Source of the DNA: Lewinella sp. IMCC34191
GTDB taxonomy: Bacteria > Bacteroidota > Bacteroidia > Chitinophagales > Saprospiraceae
NCBI RefSeq assembly: GCF_003390935.1
Contig: NZ_QNQZ01000010.1
Coordinates: 124,001-188,000, forward strand
Reading direction: 5' to 3'
DNA: 64,000 bases
Numbering within the stretch: position 1 is the stretch's first letter; every line of letters begins with the position of its first letter. Of this stretch, positions 17,084-24,966 are shown piece after piece. A program made the translations under genes and the position numbers. The notes under the pieces were generated by a model. The model made no database searches and was not told the origin of the DNA. It saw nothing but the letters and a program-made list of their open reading frames with translations.

Positions 17084-19030
17084 CTATTCGAAGAGCAACC
17101 GGAAGGTTGTCCGCCGATTACTGGCCCGACCTTCCTCGGTGGTGTTCGGAGCGACGGGACGACTTTCACCGTACCCGACCGACCGGATACGATCGGGCGC
17201 GATGCCCTGGCTTTCCAGGTACCTTTTAACGGACGCGGCCCGTCGCTCGCTTAGTCGTTGGTTATCAACGTCCGAACCGACGTCATCCGTGTGGCCGGCA
17301 ATTTCTACGTTTACTTCCGGCTGCCCCTCTAGAAGGGCAACGAGCCGATCGAGTTCTTCGGTGGAGAAGGGGAGTAGTTCGTCACTGGCCGTCTCGAAAA
17401 AGACATTGCGCAGCACAATGGCCCCGTCCTCCTCCGCCTCTTCGGCTATGGTCCGCTGCTCGATCGGTTGCAGGCGAATTTCAAGTTCGAAGGGTTCACT
17501 GGCAGTGTGTTCGCCAGCCAGTACGAAGCGATCGGAGTAGAACAGGTAGCCTTCCTTCTCTACGCTGAACCCGTAGTCCTGCCCCGTGGGAAGGACCGTC
17601 AGGTAGCGGCCCCGATTATCCGTGTTCCGAACACTCGTTATGCCACCCTGCATCTGTGCCTGTAGCCGTACCTGAGCGACCAGCGGACGGCCGGTGCGAT
17701 CATCCACGACGCTGACCTCAACGTAAGTGGCTGCAGCGGGCCGCGCCTTTTCGGGCAATTCGAAGGTGTAGATATCTACATCGTCACCGATCCCCTTGCT
17801 GAAATACGCTGACTTTCCGTCCAGGCCGATAAAGAGGTTAGTCTCTTCGCCGGGAGTGTTGATCGGGAAGCCCAGGTTTTCCGGCTTCCGCCAGTTATTA
17901 CTTTCGTCCACGGAGGTCATAAACAGATCGGCTCCACCCATTCCGGGCCAACCCGTAGAGGTAAAGTAGAGGGTCTTATTGTCGGCGGCCCAAAACGGGT
18001 AGCGATCATTGCCACTCGTATTGACGGTTTTCCCCAGATTGACCGGACGACTCCACTGCCCATCGGGCCGACGCCCGGATACGTAAATATCATCATTGCC
18101 CAACCCGCCGTCGCGGTTGCTGGCGAAGAACAGCAAGGTCCCGTCCTGAGACAGGCTAGGTTGGCTCTCCGAGGCGCGCGTATTGACGGTGGGACCAAGA
18201 TTTTGGGCTTCCGTCCACCGATCGCCCAGGCGTTCACTGAAATAGAGGTCACAGGATCCTAGCCCGTCACGGCGACCACAACCGGTAAAAATCAGGTAGT
18301 TGCCATCGGCCGTAATGGTTTGCGCGCCTTCGTTCAGCGGCGTGTTTACCCCGGTCAGCGGGATGGCGTTCGACCAGGAGCCATCGGCCTGCCGGTCGCT
18401 TTGATAAAAGTCTTCCTGCCGCTTATTCACACGGCGGGTAAAGATGAGTCGTTGGCCATCCACGCTCAGGCTGGGAAAATATTCCAGACTATGGGGGGTA
18501 TTGACACCGGGCCCGAGGGGCGTAGGCTCGTAGGGATAGGGATTGCCCGCTAGTTCCGACACTACGCGGGCGGATTCGACCAGCGCGCGCGCTTTTTCCA
18601 GCCGCTCGTCATTGCGGCCGGCCCGCTCCAGCGACTGCAGGTAACTTTCATAATAGGTTAGGGCATCATCGTAGTCCTGATTGAGCGTATAGAGCTCGGC
18701 GACTTTTTTAAATGCGACGGTAGCCGACCGGCCTTCGATGTCCAGACCTCGCTTTAGGGCTACGATGGCATCACCGTATTCTCCCTGCCCGCGGCTGATT
18801 TCCGAATCGAGATAATGAAGTTCGGCCACCTCATCATGCTTTTTGATGAGCTTAGCCAGTTTTTCCTTTGCTTCCGGATATTTCCGGAGGGTCATGAGGG
18901 ATTGCGTAGCGGCCAATTCCTTTAGCTCGCTCTTCTTCATTTCCCGCTGAGCGGATTGTCCGTAGCCGACCGTGGTACTCAGAATGGTGAGTAAGCACAG
19001 CAACGGTCCCATAAGGCGCATGACCGGCAT
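17084..19030 (-). CDS. PorE-like OmpA-family protein (TPR, PD40 propeller, regulatory-like domain, OmpA)
   Basis: 648 residues with a signal peptide ending around TVGYGQ. The order is TPR-like helices (about 35-165), a beta-propeller of PD40 repeats (FPSLSVDGQRLIFTRR, TITADGNYLIFTGCG, PSLSQDGTLLFFASNRDGG, PFWAADNKTLYFTSTGW), a carboxypeptidase-regulatory-like domain (EVSVVDDRTGRPLVAQVRL) and an OmpA peptidoglycan-binding domain (VEIAGHTDDVGSD, SERRAASVKRYLES). This domain order is that of PorE, a periplasmic T9SS component, but Bacteroidota carry several such paralogues, so PorE itself is not proven. No other por genes lie nearby. It may be co-transcribed with the TPR protein gene upstream and the membrane protein gene downstream. 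Confidence 0.85.
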   Translation of the reverse strand: MPVMRLMGPLLCLLTILSTTVGYGQSAQREMKKSELKELAATQSLMTLRKYPEAKEKLAKLIKKHDEVAELHYLDSEISRGQGEYGDAIVALKRGLDIEGRSATVAFKKVAELYTLNQDYDDALTYYESYLQSLERAGRNDERLEKARALVESARVVSELAGNPYPYEPTPLGPGVNTPHSLEYFPSLSVDGQRLIFTRRVNKRQEDFYQSDRQADGSWSNAIPLTGVNTPLNEGAQTITADGNYLIFTGCGRRDGLGSCDLYFSERLGDRWTEAQNLGPTVNTRASESQPSLSQDGTLLFFASNRDGGLGNDDIYVSGRRPDGQWSRPVNLGKTVNTSGNDRYPFWAADNKTLYFTSTGWPGMGGADLFMTSVDESNNWRKPENLGFPINTPGEETNLFIGLDGKSAYFSKGIGDDVDIYTFELPEKARPAAATYVEVSVVDDRTGRPLVAQVRLQAQMQGGITSVRNTDNRGRYLTVLPTGQDYGFSVEKEGYLFYSDRFVLAGEHTASEPFELEIRLQPIEQRTIAEEAEEDGAIVLRNVFFETASDELLPFSTEELDRLVALLEGQPEVNVEIAGHTDDVGSDVDNQRLSERRAASVKRYLESQGIAPDRIRSVGYGESRPVAPNTTEEGRASNRRTTFRLLFE

Positions 19031-19088
19031 GATTAGTGTAGCTCCTATAACGCTACACTTGGGTACTTAGTGTTCGTTACCAAATGGC

Positions 19089-20033
19089 CTATACCCCGGG
19101 ACTGGCGGCGCGCAGCCCCTGCAATGCTTCCTCTATCTGCTCCTGTTTCGGCGCTTTCGGATCCTTTGGCGCGGTCAGCGAAGCCTCAAAGGCACGGGCG
19201 GCGTCATTCGGGCGGCCGGCTTTCTGGTAAAGCTGGCCAAGTTGGTACCCTACCCGACGGTCATAGCGATCCAGGCTTGCAATACGCTGCTTCCGCTTGG
19301 TGAACATGCTAAAGATCCGCATCGCGTCATTTGGACGACCGATGGCTAAATAGGCATCGCCGAGCGCGACCTGGGCCATCCAATAGATCGCCTGGTGCGG
19401 AATACTATTCCGGGTCACTGCTTCGAAGTCGTCCGCAGCTTTTGTCATATCACCACGGCGTGCGTTGACCAGCCCCCGGCCATAATAGCTTTCGGGCATC
19501 AGCGGATTGATGGAAATACTTTTGCTGTAGTCGTAATGCGCGTCGTCATCGTTCCCCAAACGGTAATTGACGAATCCTCTGCGCTCGTATGCCTGGGCGT
19601 GACGCTCGAAACGAGATACAACCCGGGTCATCATTTTCAACGCCTCTTCTTCATTGTCCTGCTGGTCGACAAGCTCGCGACCGCGGTTGAAAAGTTGAAC
19701 GGTGGTGCGATCGCTCTTAGGCTCCAGCTTATAGTGGTCAATCATGACCCCGGCGTCCAGGCGCCACAGATTGAGTGAACCGGCGATACTGAAGGTAACG
19801 ACCCGCTCAAGGAGGTTGAGCGTATTGAGCCATAGCCGCTCCGTACTGGGAAGGACGGTCCGGGGAACGTCCAGTGTCATTTCGTCCTCCTTGAAGATTA
19901 CTTCGGGTTTGAGAAGAATATCGTTTTTGTAATAGTTCTCCATGCGGTGAGCGTACTGCTCCATAACCTGGTTGTACGCCCGTTCCGAACCGAACTCGAG
20001 CTGTCCCGCAATGATCACCTTATACTCAGACAT
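19089..20033 (-). CDS. Tetratricopeptide repeat protein
   Basis: 314 residues without a signal peptide. An N-terminal region of unknown type (about 1-100) is followed by several TPR units from residue 105: AQAYERRGFVNYRLGNDDDA, ESYYGRGLVNARRGDMTKAA, VALGDAYLAIGRPNDAMRIF and VGYQLGQLYQKAGRPNDAAR. These mediate protein-protein contacts; the partner is unknown. It lies 58 bp upstream of the PorE-like gene on the same strand, so a joint transcript and related role are possible. The 230-bp stretch between this start and the terminator at 20264 holds no gene I can support. Confidence 0.8.
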   Translation of the reverse strand: MSEYKVIIAGQLEFGSERAYNQVMEQYAHRMENYYKNDILLKPEVIFKEDEMTLDVPRTVLPSTERLWLNTLNLLERVVTFSIAGSLNLWRLDAGVMIDHYKLEPKSDRTTVQLFNRGRELVDQQDNEEEALKMMTRVVSRFERHAQAYERRGFVNYRLGNDDDAHYDYSKSISINPLMPESYYGRGLVNARRGDMTKAADDFEAVTRNSIPHQAIYWMAQVALGDAYLAIGRPNDAMRIFSMFTKRKQRIASLDRYDRRVGYQLGQLYQKAGRPNDAARAFEASLTAPKDPKAPKQEQIEEALQGLRAASPGV

Positions 20034-20263
20034 TTCCCGAAGTGCTTTTGCTAGATTTTGGTGTGCACGATAGCTCCCACCCTTTCAAAAAGACCATAAA
20101 ATTTCCCACCGGCGCCGCGTCCCGTGAAAAAAAGTAAAAATAGATGTAAAACCACCGAAATGGCAGGACTTCCCCCCTTAATAAATCACAGTCAGGTCAA
20201 TCCAACAAGCCGCAGGCGTAAATGTGCGGGAGGGATGGCTATAAATGTACGCAACCCAAAACA

Positions 20264-20299
20264 AACGGGGGGTGCTTCCTTTCGGAAACACCCCCCGTT
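20264..20299 (-). terminator. Intrinsic terminator of the TSP3-OmpA gene
   Basis: An 11-bp G/C stem (20264-20274 with 20289-20299) continues into a 4-bp inner stem and is followed on the minus strand by TGTTTTGGG. It lies 22 bp after the OmpA gene stop. Confidence 0.85.
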
Positions 20300-20321
20300 C
20301 AGGGAATAATTCGGACGGACG

Positions 20322-22001
20322 TTAGTCCAGTTCGATCATCCGGGTAGGCTCGGTGGCAACCGGGATTACTACCCGGTTCTCGCGCAGCGTATTGCCTACG
20401 GGCTGATTCTCACCGAAGCCAATCATGCTCAGGTTCGACGCATCGGCACCTTCCTGGTCGGCGGTGTACTCCATAGCGGAGTTAGCACGGCGCTCGGAAA
20501 GTCCCTGGTTGTATTCGTCGGAAGCACGGCGGTCAGCGTGACCCTCGAAACGGATGTCAAAGTCTTCCGCACCGTCAAGTGCCAGGAAGCGGTCGATTTC
20601 CTCGAGTACCATCCGGTCGGGACGGTTTAGGCTGGAGATATCCGTTGGGAAGTAGATCCGGTCGATTTCGATCGTACCGTTGATCGAGTCAATACGGATG
20701 TGGTTGAAGTCCTGACCCTCGAGCAGCTGGCCGTAGCGGGCGATGCGCTCGTCGAGGTTCTCCGGACGATCGTTGGGGATGGGACATCCGTTACGCTCGG
20801 CAACACCGGCCTCATCGGGACACTCGTCGTCTTTGTCAGCGATACCGTCACCGTCACGGTCGGGGCAACCATTGGTAGCAGCGGGACCAGCTTCGGCGGG
20901 ACAGTCATCGTCTTTGTCAGCAACACCGTCACCATCACCATCGGGACAGCCGTTGAGGCTTTCCAGACCGGCTTCATCGGGACATTCGTCGTCTTTATCG
21001 GCAACACCGTCACCGTCACCGTCAGGACAGCCGTTCGTAGCGGCAGTACCGGGCTCGGTAGGACAATCGTCGTCTTTGTCAGCCACACCGTCGCTATCAC
21101 CGTCGGGGCAACCGTTCAGGTTAGCAACACCGGCTTCGTTCGGACATTCGTCGTCTTTATCAGCAACACCGTCACCGTCGGAGTCAGGGCAGCCGTTCGT
21201 AGCTTCGGGACCGGCTTCGGTGGGACATTCGTCTTCCAGATCGGGTACACCGTCACCGTCAGCGTCGCGGGCACCGAATCCTACTGAGTAGGTCAGGCCA
21301 AGGAAAGCATACTGGTCGTTCTCTTCGGGATCACCGTAAGCGGCGGAAACGCCGTCGATCAGGTCCGAGCTGGAGAAACGGAAGCGGTAATCAAGTCCGA
21401 GGGAAGACTTGGGAGAGAAGTAGTAACGCAGACCAACGCCTACGGGAATAACGACGCCACCGCTTTCGTCGGCGCGATCTTCGATATCCGTATTGATAGC
21501 GGTTTGGTCAGCGGAGGTGCCGGAACCGTATTCTGGCTCGTCGTCACCCCACAATCCGTAACCTACACCAGCGCTGATGTAGGGGGAGAAACCCGGCTTG
21601 AACGTGAAGTCGTCATTGAAACGACTTCCGAAGAAGGGCTCGATATCAAAGCTGAGGCTAGGTTCGAATACCGTCGTTTCGATGGAGGCATCAAGAGCGT
21701 TGAGCGTAGCATCATCTGCCTTGTCGGTATTGTTCTGAAGGAACCCGTACATAAGCTGCAAGCGAAGAGCAAGTACGTTACCAAGGCGGCGGCGTAGAAA
21801 AATACCTCCCGCGGGGCTGATCTGATCGATAAGCGGGAAGCTGTTGTCGTTGAGGTCACCTCCCATGGACGTACCTCCTAGCTTAATCCCAAATTCCCAG
21901 GGATAGGCGCTTTCGGGCATTTCCGTGCTGGCAGGCATATCCTGTCCATATACATTGATACAAGTGAGTACCGCGAAAAATAGTAATAACTGCTTGAGCA
22001 T
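20322..22001 (-). CDS. Outer-membrane OmpA protein with six thrombospondin type 3 repeats
   Basis: 559 residues. After a signal peptide (to about residue 20) comes an outer-membrane beta-barrel (about 30-243), then six calcium-binding TSP3 repeats (about 246-410, each DxDGDGVxDxxDxCP) and a C-terminal OmpA peptidoglycan-binding domain (DIRFEGHADRRASDE, LSERRANSAMEY). It would link the outer membrane to the cell wall, with a rigid Ca2+-loaded arm between. It is a single-gene transcript with its own strong terminator, and is likely abundant. The TSP3 segments are highly alike at the DNA level, so copy number could vary between strains. Confidence 0.93.
   Translation of the reverse strand: MLKQLLLFFAVLTCINVYGQDMPASTEMPESAYPWEFGIKLGGTSMGGDLNDNSFPLIDQISPAGGIFLRRRLGNVLALRLQLMYGFLQNNTDKADDATLNALDASIETTVFEPSLSFDIEPFFGSRFNDDFTFKPGFSPYISAGVGYGLWGDDEPEYGSGTSADQTAINTDIEDRADESGGVVIPVGVGLRYYFSPKSSLGLDYRFRFSSSDLIDGVSAAYGDPEENDQYAFLGLTYSVGFGARDADGDGVPDLEDECPTEAGPEATNGCPDSDGDGVADKDDECPNEAGVANLNGCPDGDSDGVADKDDDCPTEPGTAATNGCPDGDGDGVADKDDECPDEAGLESLNGCPDGDGDGVADKDDDCPAEAGPAATNGCPDRDGDGIADKDDECPDEAGVAERNGCPIPNDRPENLDERIARYGQLLEGQDFNHIRIDSINGTIEIDRIYFPTDISSLNRPDRMVLEEIDRFLALDGAEDFDIRFEGHADRRASDEYNQGLSERRANSAMEYTADQEGADASNLSMIGFGENQPVGNTLRENRVVIPVATEPTRMIELD
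20772..21266 (-). repeat. 81-bp tandem repeats encoding TSP3 units
   Basis: Six near-identical units, mostly 27 codons each, inside the OmpA gene. The unit reads about DGDGDGVADKDDECP plus a GxxxxNGCP linker. The repeats generate spurious long open frames on the other strand. Confidence 0.9.
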
Positions 22002-22210
22002 ATTTGCGGGTTTGACGTGTGGTTATTGACTTTAGATTGGTTTTCTCCGGGCCAGATGGCGCGGAGACTTATACCGCTTTATCGCTTATCAAAGGATTTT
22101 GTTCAGGGCGGTAAGTTTCAAGGTGCAATTTTAGGGCTTAATACCGTAACCTAGATAGTATTTGGCCGAAACCTGCCACATTTGGGCGTTTTTCGCGCGC
22201 GGTTCTACGA

Positions 22211-22699
22211 TCACCGGCGGTGAAAACGGAGCAAATGCCCCGGTGCCCGCTCGTCGTGCAGCTCAAGGATCAGTGCTCCCCGCTTGCCTCCTTTTGCGGG
22301 AAAAAGGATCTTCAGCGGATTATGCACGTAGCCGTCCTCCCCGAAAAGAGACAACTGGTGGCGCAATTTGGGGGGAAGCCGGAACCGCTTGAGTTCGGAG
22401 ACATCCTCCGGTACCGGTACCGCCCCGTACCCCTCCTCCACCAAAAATTGCCGGACCATCTCGTAAGTCCGCTCCAGCCGACCGGCGGCAAACACTATCC
22501 GGTAGCAATAGCCATCCGAACTACCCCCGTGCCGATCACTCCCCTTCTCCGGGAAGTCGTAACGTACCCTTACCTTTTCCGGATCCGGATCCGGATCCGG
22601 CTCCATTTCCGGTTCTGGAACCGCTTCCGGGTCCGACGGAGAGGTAGTACCGTAAGACGCCAAATACACCGGCCGCCGCGTTACTGCCCTGAGCGCCAT
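22211..22699 (-). CDS. Uncharacterised protein
   Basis: 162 residues, no signal peptide and no family I recognise. The N-terminal third is low complexity with alternating Pro-Asp/Glu (PEPEMEPDPDPDPEK), encoded by a CCGGAT hexamer run. The rest looks folded: a central RIVFAAGRLERTYEMVRQFL segment and a C-terminal FGEDGYVHNPLKILFP followed by LILELHDE and LLRFH. It is supported as a real gene by the best promoter in the window directly upstream and by a clear AT-rich start region. A 257-residue frame on the opposite strand is judged a shadow. About 120 bp without a supported gene separates its stop from the AT-rich region before the OmpA gene. Confidence 0.65.
   Translation of the reverse strand: MALRAVTRRPVYLASYGTTSPSDPEAVPEPEMEPDPDPDPEKVRVRYDFPEKGSDRHGGSSDGYCYRIVFAAGRLERTYEMVRQFLVEEGYGAVPVPEDVSELKRFRLPPKLRHQLSLFGEDGYVHNPLKILFPAKGGKRGALILELHDERAPGHLLRFHRR
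22579..22600. repeat. CCGGAT hexamer tract inside the uncharacterised gene
   Basis: Three full and one partial copy of CCGGAT, encoding alternating Pro-Asp on the minus strand. Length changes would stay in frame. Confidence 0.8.
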
Positions 22700-22719
22700 A
22701 TTTATTGTTTTGAGTTACA

Positions 22720-22749
22720 CAAAACTAAAACAATAAGTTGTCAATGCAA
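22720..22749 (-). promoter_or_regulatory. Complete Bacteroidota promoter (TTG-N19-TAGTTTTG)
   Basis: On the minus strand a TTG (22747-22749) is followed after exactly 19 nt by TAGTTTTG (22720-22727), matching the -33/-7 consensus of the Bacteroidota housekeeping sigma factor. The predicted start lies about 14 nt before the ATG at 22699. Confidence 0.7.
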
Positions 22750-22874
22750 TGCGGTACGTGCATCTTCCTTCTTGCATCTCCTCCCCGCTTTACCTTACGC
22801 CCCTAAATCATTAGCCCATCAAATCGCTACCCGCTCCGCCGCCCTCCCCGCTTTCGGAAAGCCTGTCCGGCAGA

Positions 22875-23600
22875 GTGACCGCCGGAGCGGTGGGGCCGCA
22901 CGGTCGGCTGACCCTGCCGCACCTGATCCGCTTATTCCAGGAAGCGGCCATGCGGAACACGGACCGGCTAGGGATCTCCAGCCACCACCTTAGCCGGGAG
23001 CTCGGGCTCACCTGGGTGCTCCACCGGCAAACGATCTGGGCAACGGATTGGCCGGCTCTGGGCGCAGCCGTCCGGGTAGTCACGCTCCCAACGCGTATGG
23101 AAAGAAGACTCATCACCTACCGCGATTTTTACCTGCTGGATGCGGCGGATCGCGTACTGGCCTGTTCGACGTCTACCTGGTCGGTGATGGATCTCCAGAG
23201 CAGGCGCATCCGCCCCATTCCTTCAATGGTGACCGCCTCCCTGGGCGAGCTGCCTACGGACACCAGCGAACTCCGATCACCCGCCGACAAACCCACACCG
23301 CCCGCGCAAGCGACCGCCGAGCATTTCTTCCGCGTCCAGTTTGCCCACCTGGATTTTAATAACCACCTGACGAATCCGGCCTTTCCCGAACTGATGCTGG
23401 AGCCACTGGATTCCCCTTACCTGACGTCCCACGTACCTGTACTCGCGGATATGATTTACCACCGAGAAGCCCGCTACGGCGAAGCCCTGACGGCGGTCGC
23501 CGAGACCGCTAGTGATTTAGGTCCCTTTTCTCACGCGCTCTACCGTGGCGAAGGTGAATTACTGGCCGCCATGGTGACGGAGTGGAAAGAAATAGCCTAG
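22875..23600 (+). CDS. Acyl-ACP thioesterase family protein
   Basis: About 241 residues with two hotdog domains. The first shows GRLTLPHLIRLFQEAAMRNT, LGLTWVLHRQTIWATDWPAL and RRLITYRDFYLLDA; the second shows FRVQFAHLDFNNHLTNPAFP, where the Asn/His pair is the expected catalytic region. The family releases fatty acids from acyl-ACP. The start is uncertain: I use the GTG that gives VTAGAVGPHGRL, but a CTG four codons upstream would also complete the first strand; an in-frame stop at 22812 sets the limit. It ends 41 bp before the serine hydrolase gene on the same strand. Confidence 0.8.
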   Translation: MTAGAVGPHGRLTLPHLIRLFQEAAMRNTDRLGISSHHLSRELGLTWVLHRQTIWATDWPALGAAVRVVTLPTRMERRLITYRDFYLLDAADRVLACSTSTWSVMDLQSRRIRPIPSMVTASLGELPTDTSELRSPADKPTPPAQATAEHFFRVQFAHLDFNNHLTNPAFPELMLEPLDSPYLTSHVPVLADMIYHREARYGEALTAVAETASDLGPFSHALYRGEGELLAAMVTEWKEIA

Positions 23601-23640
23601 TCGTTTGCTACATTCGTTTTACCTGCGCTCCGCCGCCCAA

Positions 23641-24966
23641 ATGAACCGTATGCGATTCCTACTTCCTTTATTCTTACTGGTCAGTCCACTTACCGCTCAG
23701 GATGACCTGCGGGATTCCATTCGTATGGTCCTCGACGAGGGCATCGCCGGAGGCGCCTTTCCGGGGGCCCAGGTACTGGTATGGCATAAGGGGGAACCGC
23801 TGGTCCACTTAACCGCCGGCTACCATACCTACGACAGCCTGCGCGAAACCCGGCCCGATGACGTGTACGATCTCGCGTCGATCACCAAAACCACTTCCGC
23901 CCTGCTCGTGCTGATGAAACAGTACGGCGAGGGAAACCTGGACCTGGATACCCCCCTGGGTCTCCTCTTTCCCCAACTGAAACGGACGGATAAAAAGCGC
24001 ATTCCGCTGCGGTCCGCCCTGGCGCACCGGGCGGGGCTCCTACCCTGGGTCCCCTACTGGCAAACCACCCTGCGCGGTCACGGACGCTACCCCTGGAGCA
24101 AACACTGGGACGCGACCCGCACCAACGACTACAACTTTCGCAACCGGACGATCCGCCGCGACAGCAGCCGTCGCTTTCCCATCAAACTGACCGACGATAT
24201 GTGGCTGCACCGCACGTACCGCGAAAAACGGATCTACCGGGCCATCCGCCGGTCGCCCGTTCGGCCTCCCGGGGAGTACGCCTATTCCGGACTGCTGTTT
24301 TACCTGCTGCCGGACTACGTCGAGCGGACTACGGGCACGGACTACCGGACCTACCTCCGCGAAACCTTCTACGATCTTTTGGGCGCCGATGAGCTGGGCT
24401 ACCGCCCGCTCGACCGGGGCATCCCACTGGACCGGATCGTACCGACCGAGGTAGATACCTTTTTCCGAATGGACACACTGCACGGCGTGGTCCACGACGA
24501 GGGGGCGGCCATGATGGACGGCGTAAGTGCCAATGCCGGCCTGTTCTCTACCGCCGACGACCTGGCCAAACTGTACCAGATGCTACTCAATGGTGGTGAG
24601 TACGGGGGCAGACGCTATCTGACCCGGGAAGCGGTGGATACCTTCACCAGCTACCAGTACCCCGCGGAGGGCAGTCACCGGGGGCTTGGCTTCGATAAGC
24701 CGCTGCTGGAATACGACGCCATCAGTAGCTCGGTAGCCGAAGCGGCGTCACCGGCCAGTTTCGGTCACAGCGGATATACCGGCACTTTCGTCTGGGCGGA
24801 TCCGGAGGCGGACCTGCTTTACGTCTTTCTGAGCAACCGGGTGCATCCGAGCCGAGACCGAAGGGCGATCTACACGCTCAATATTCGCCCCCGTATCCAT
24901 ACGCTGATTTACTCCTTTATGAACCGGAACGAAGACGCTTCCGATCGGCGCGGTAACCGTAAGTAG
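23641..24966 (+). CDS. Exported serine hydrolase of the beta-lactamase/PBP class C type
   Basis: 441 residues. The ATG at 23641 gives a clean signal peptide ending at LTAQ. DLASITKTTSALL contains the nucleophile Ser80 and Lys83 (SxxK), PGEYAYSGLLFYLL the tyrosine motif and FGHSGYTGTFVW the C-terminal HSG motif. The protein is unusually rich in arginine and tyrosine between about 150 and 230. Related Bacteroidota domains occur fused to family 3 glycosidases; here it stands alone. Substrate (peptidoglycan stem peptides, esters or other) is unknown. Its last 58 bp overlap the convergent lamin-tail gene. Confidence 0.88.
   Translation: MNRMRFLLPLFLLVSPLTAQDDLRDSIRMVLDEGIAGGAFPGAQVLVWHKGEPLVHLTAGYHTYDSLRETRPDDVYDLASITKTTSALLVLMKQYGEGNLDLDTPLGLLFPQLKRTDKKRIPLRSALAHRAGLLPWVPYWQTTLRGHGRYPWSKHWDATRTNDYNFRNRTIRRDSSRRFPIKLTDDMWLHRTYREKRIYRAIRRSPVRPPGEYAYSGLLFYLLPDYVERTTGTDYRTYLRETFYDLLGADELGYRPLDRGIPLDRIVPTEVDTFFRMDTLHGVVHDEGAAMMDGVSANAGLFSTADDLAKLYQMLLNGGEYGGRRYLTREAVDTFTSYQYPAEGSHRGLGFDKPLLEYDAISSSVAEAASPASFGHSGYTGTFVWADPEADLLYVFLSNRVHPSRDRRAIYTLNIRPRIHTLIYSFMNRNEDASDRRGNRK

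Noticed and set aside
20743-21291. Ser/Pro-rich and Val/Thr-rich plus-strand frames
   Set aside because: They arise from the TSP3 repeat units on the minus strand.
22220-22993. 257-codon plus-strand frame opposite the uncharacterised gene
   Set aside because: It continues into the thioesterase in another frame and is Arg/Pro-rich; the minus-strand gene has a proper promoter.
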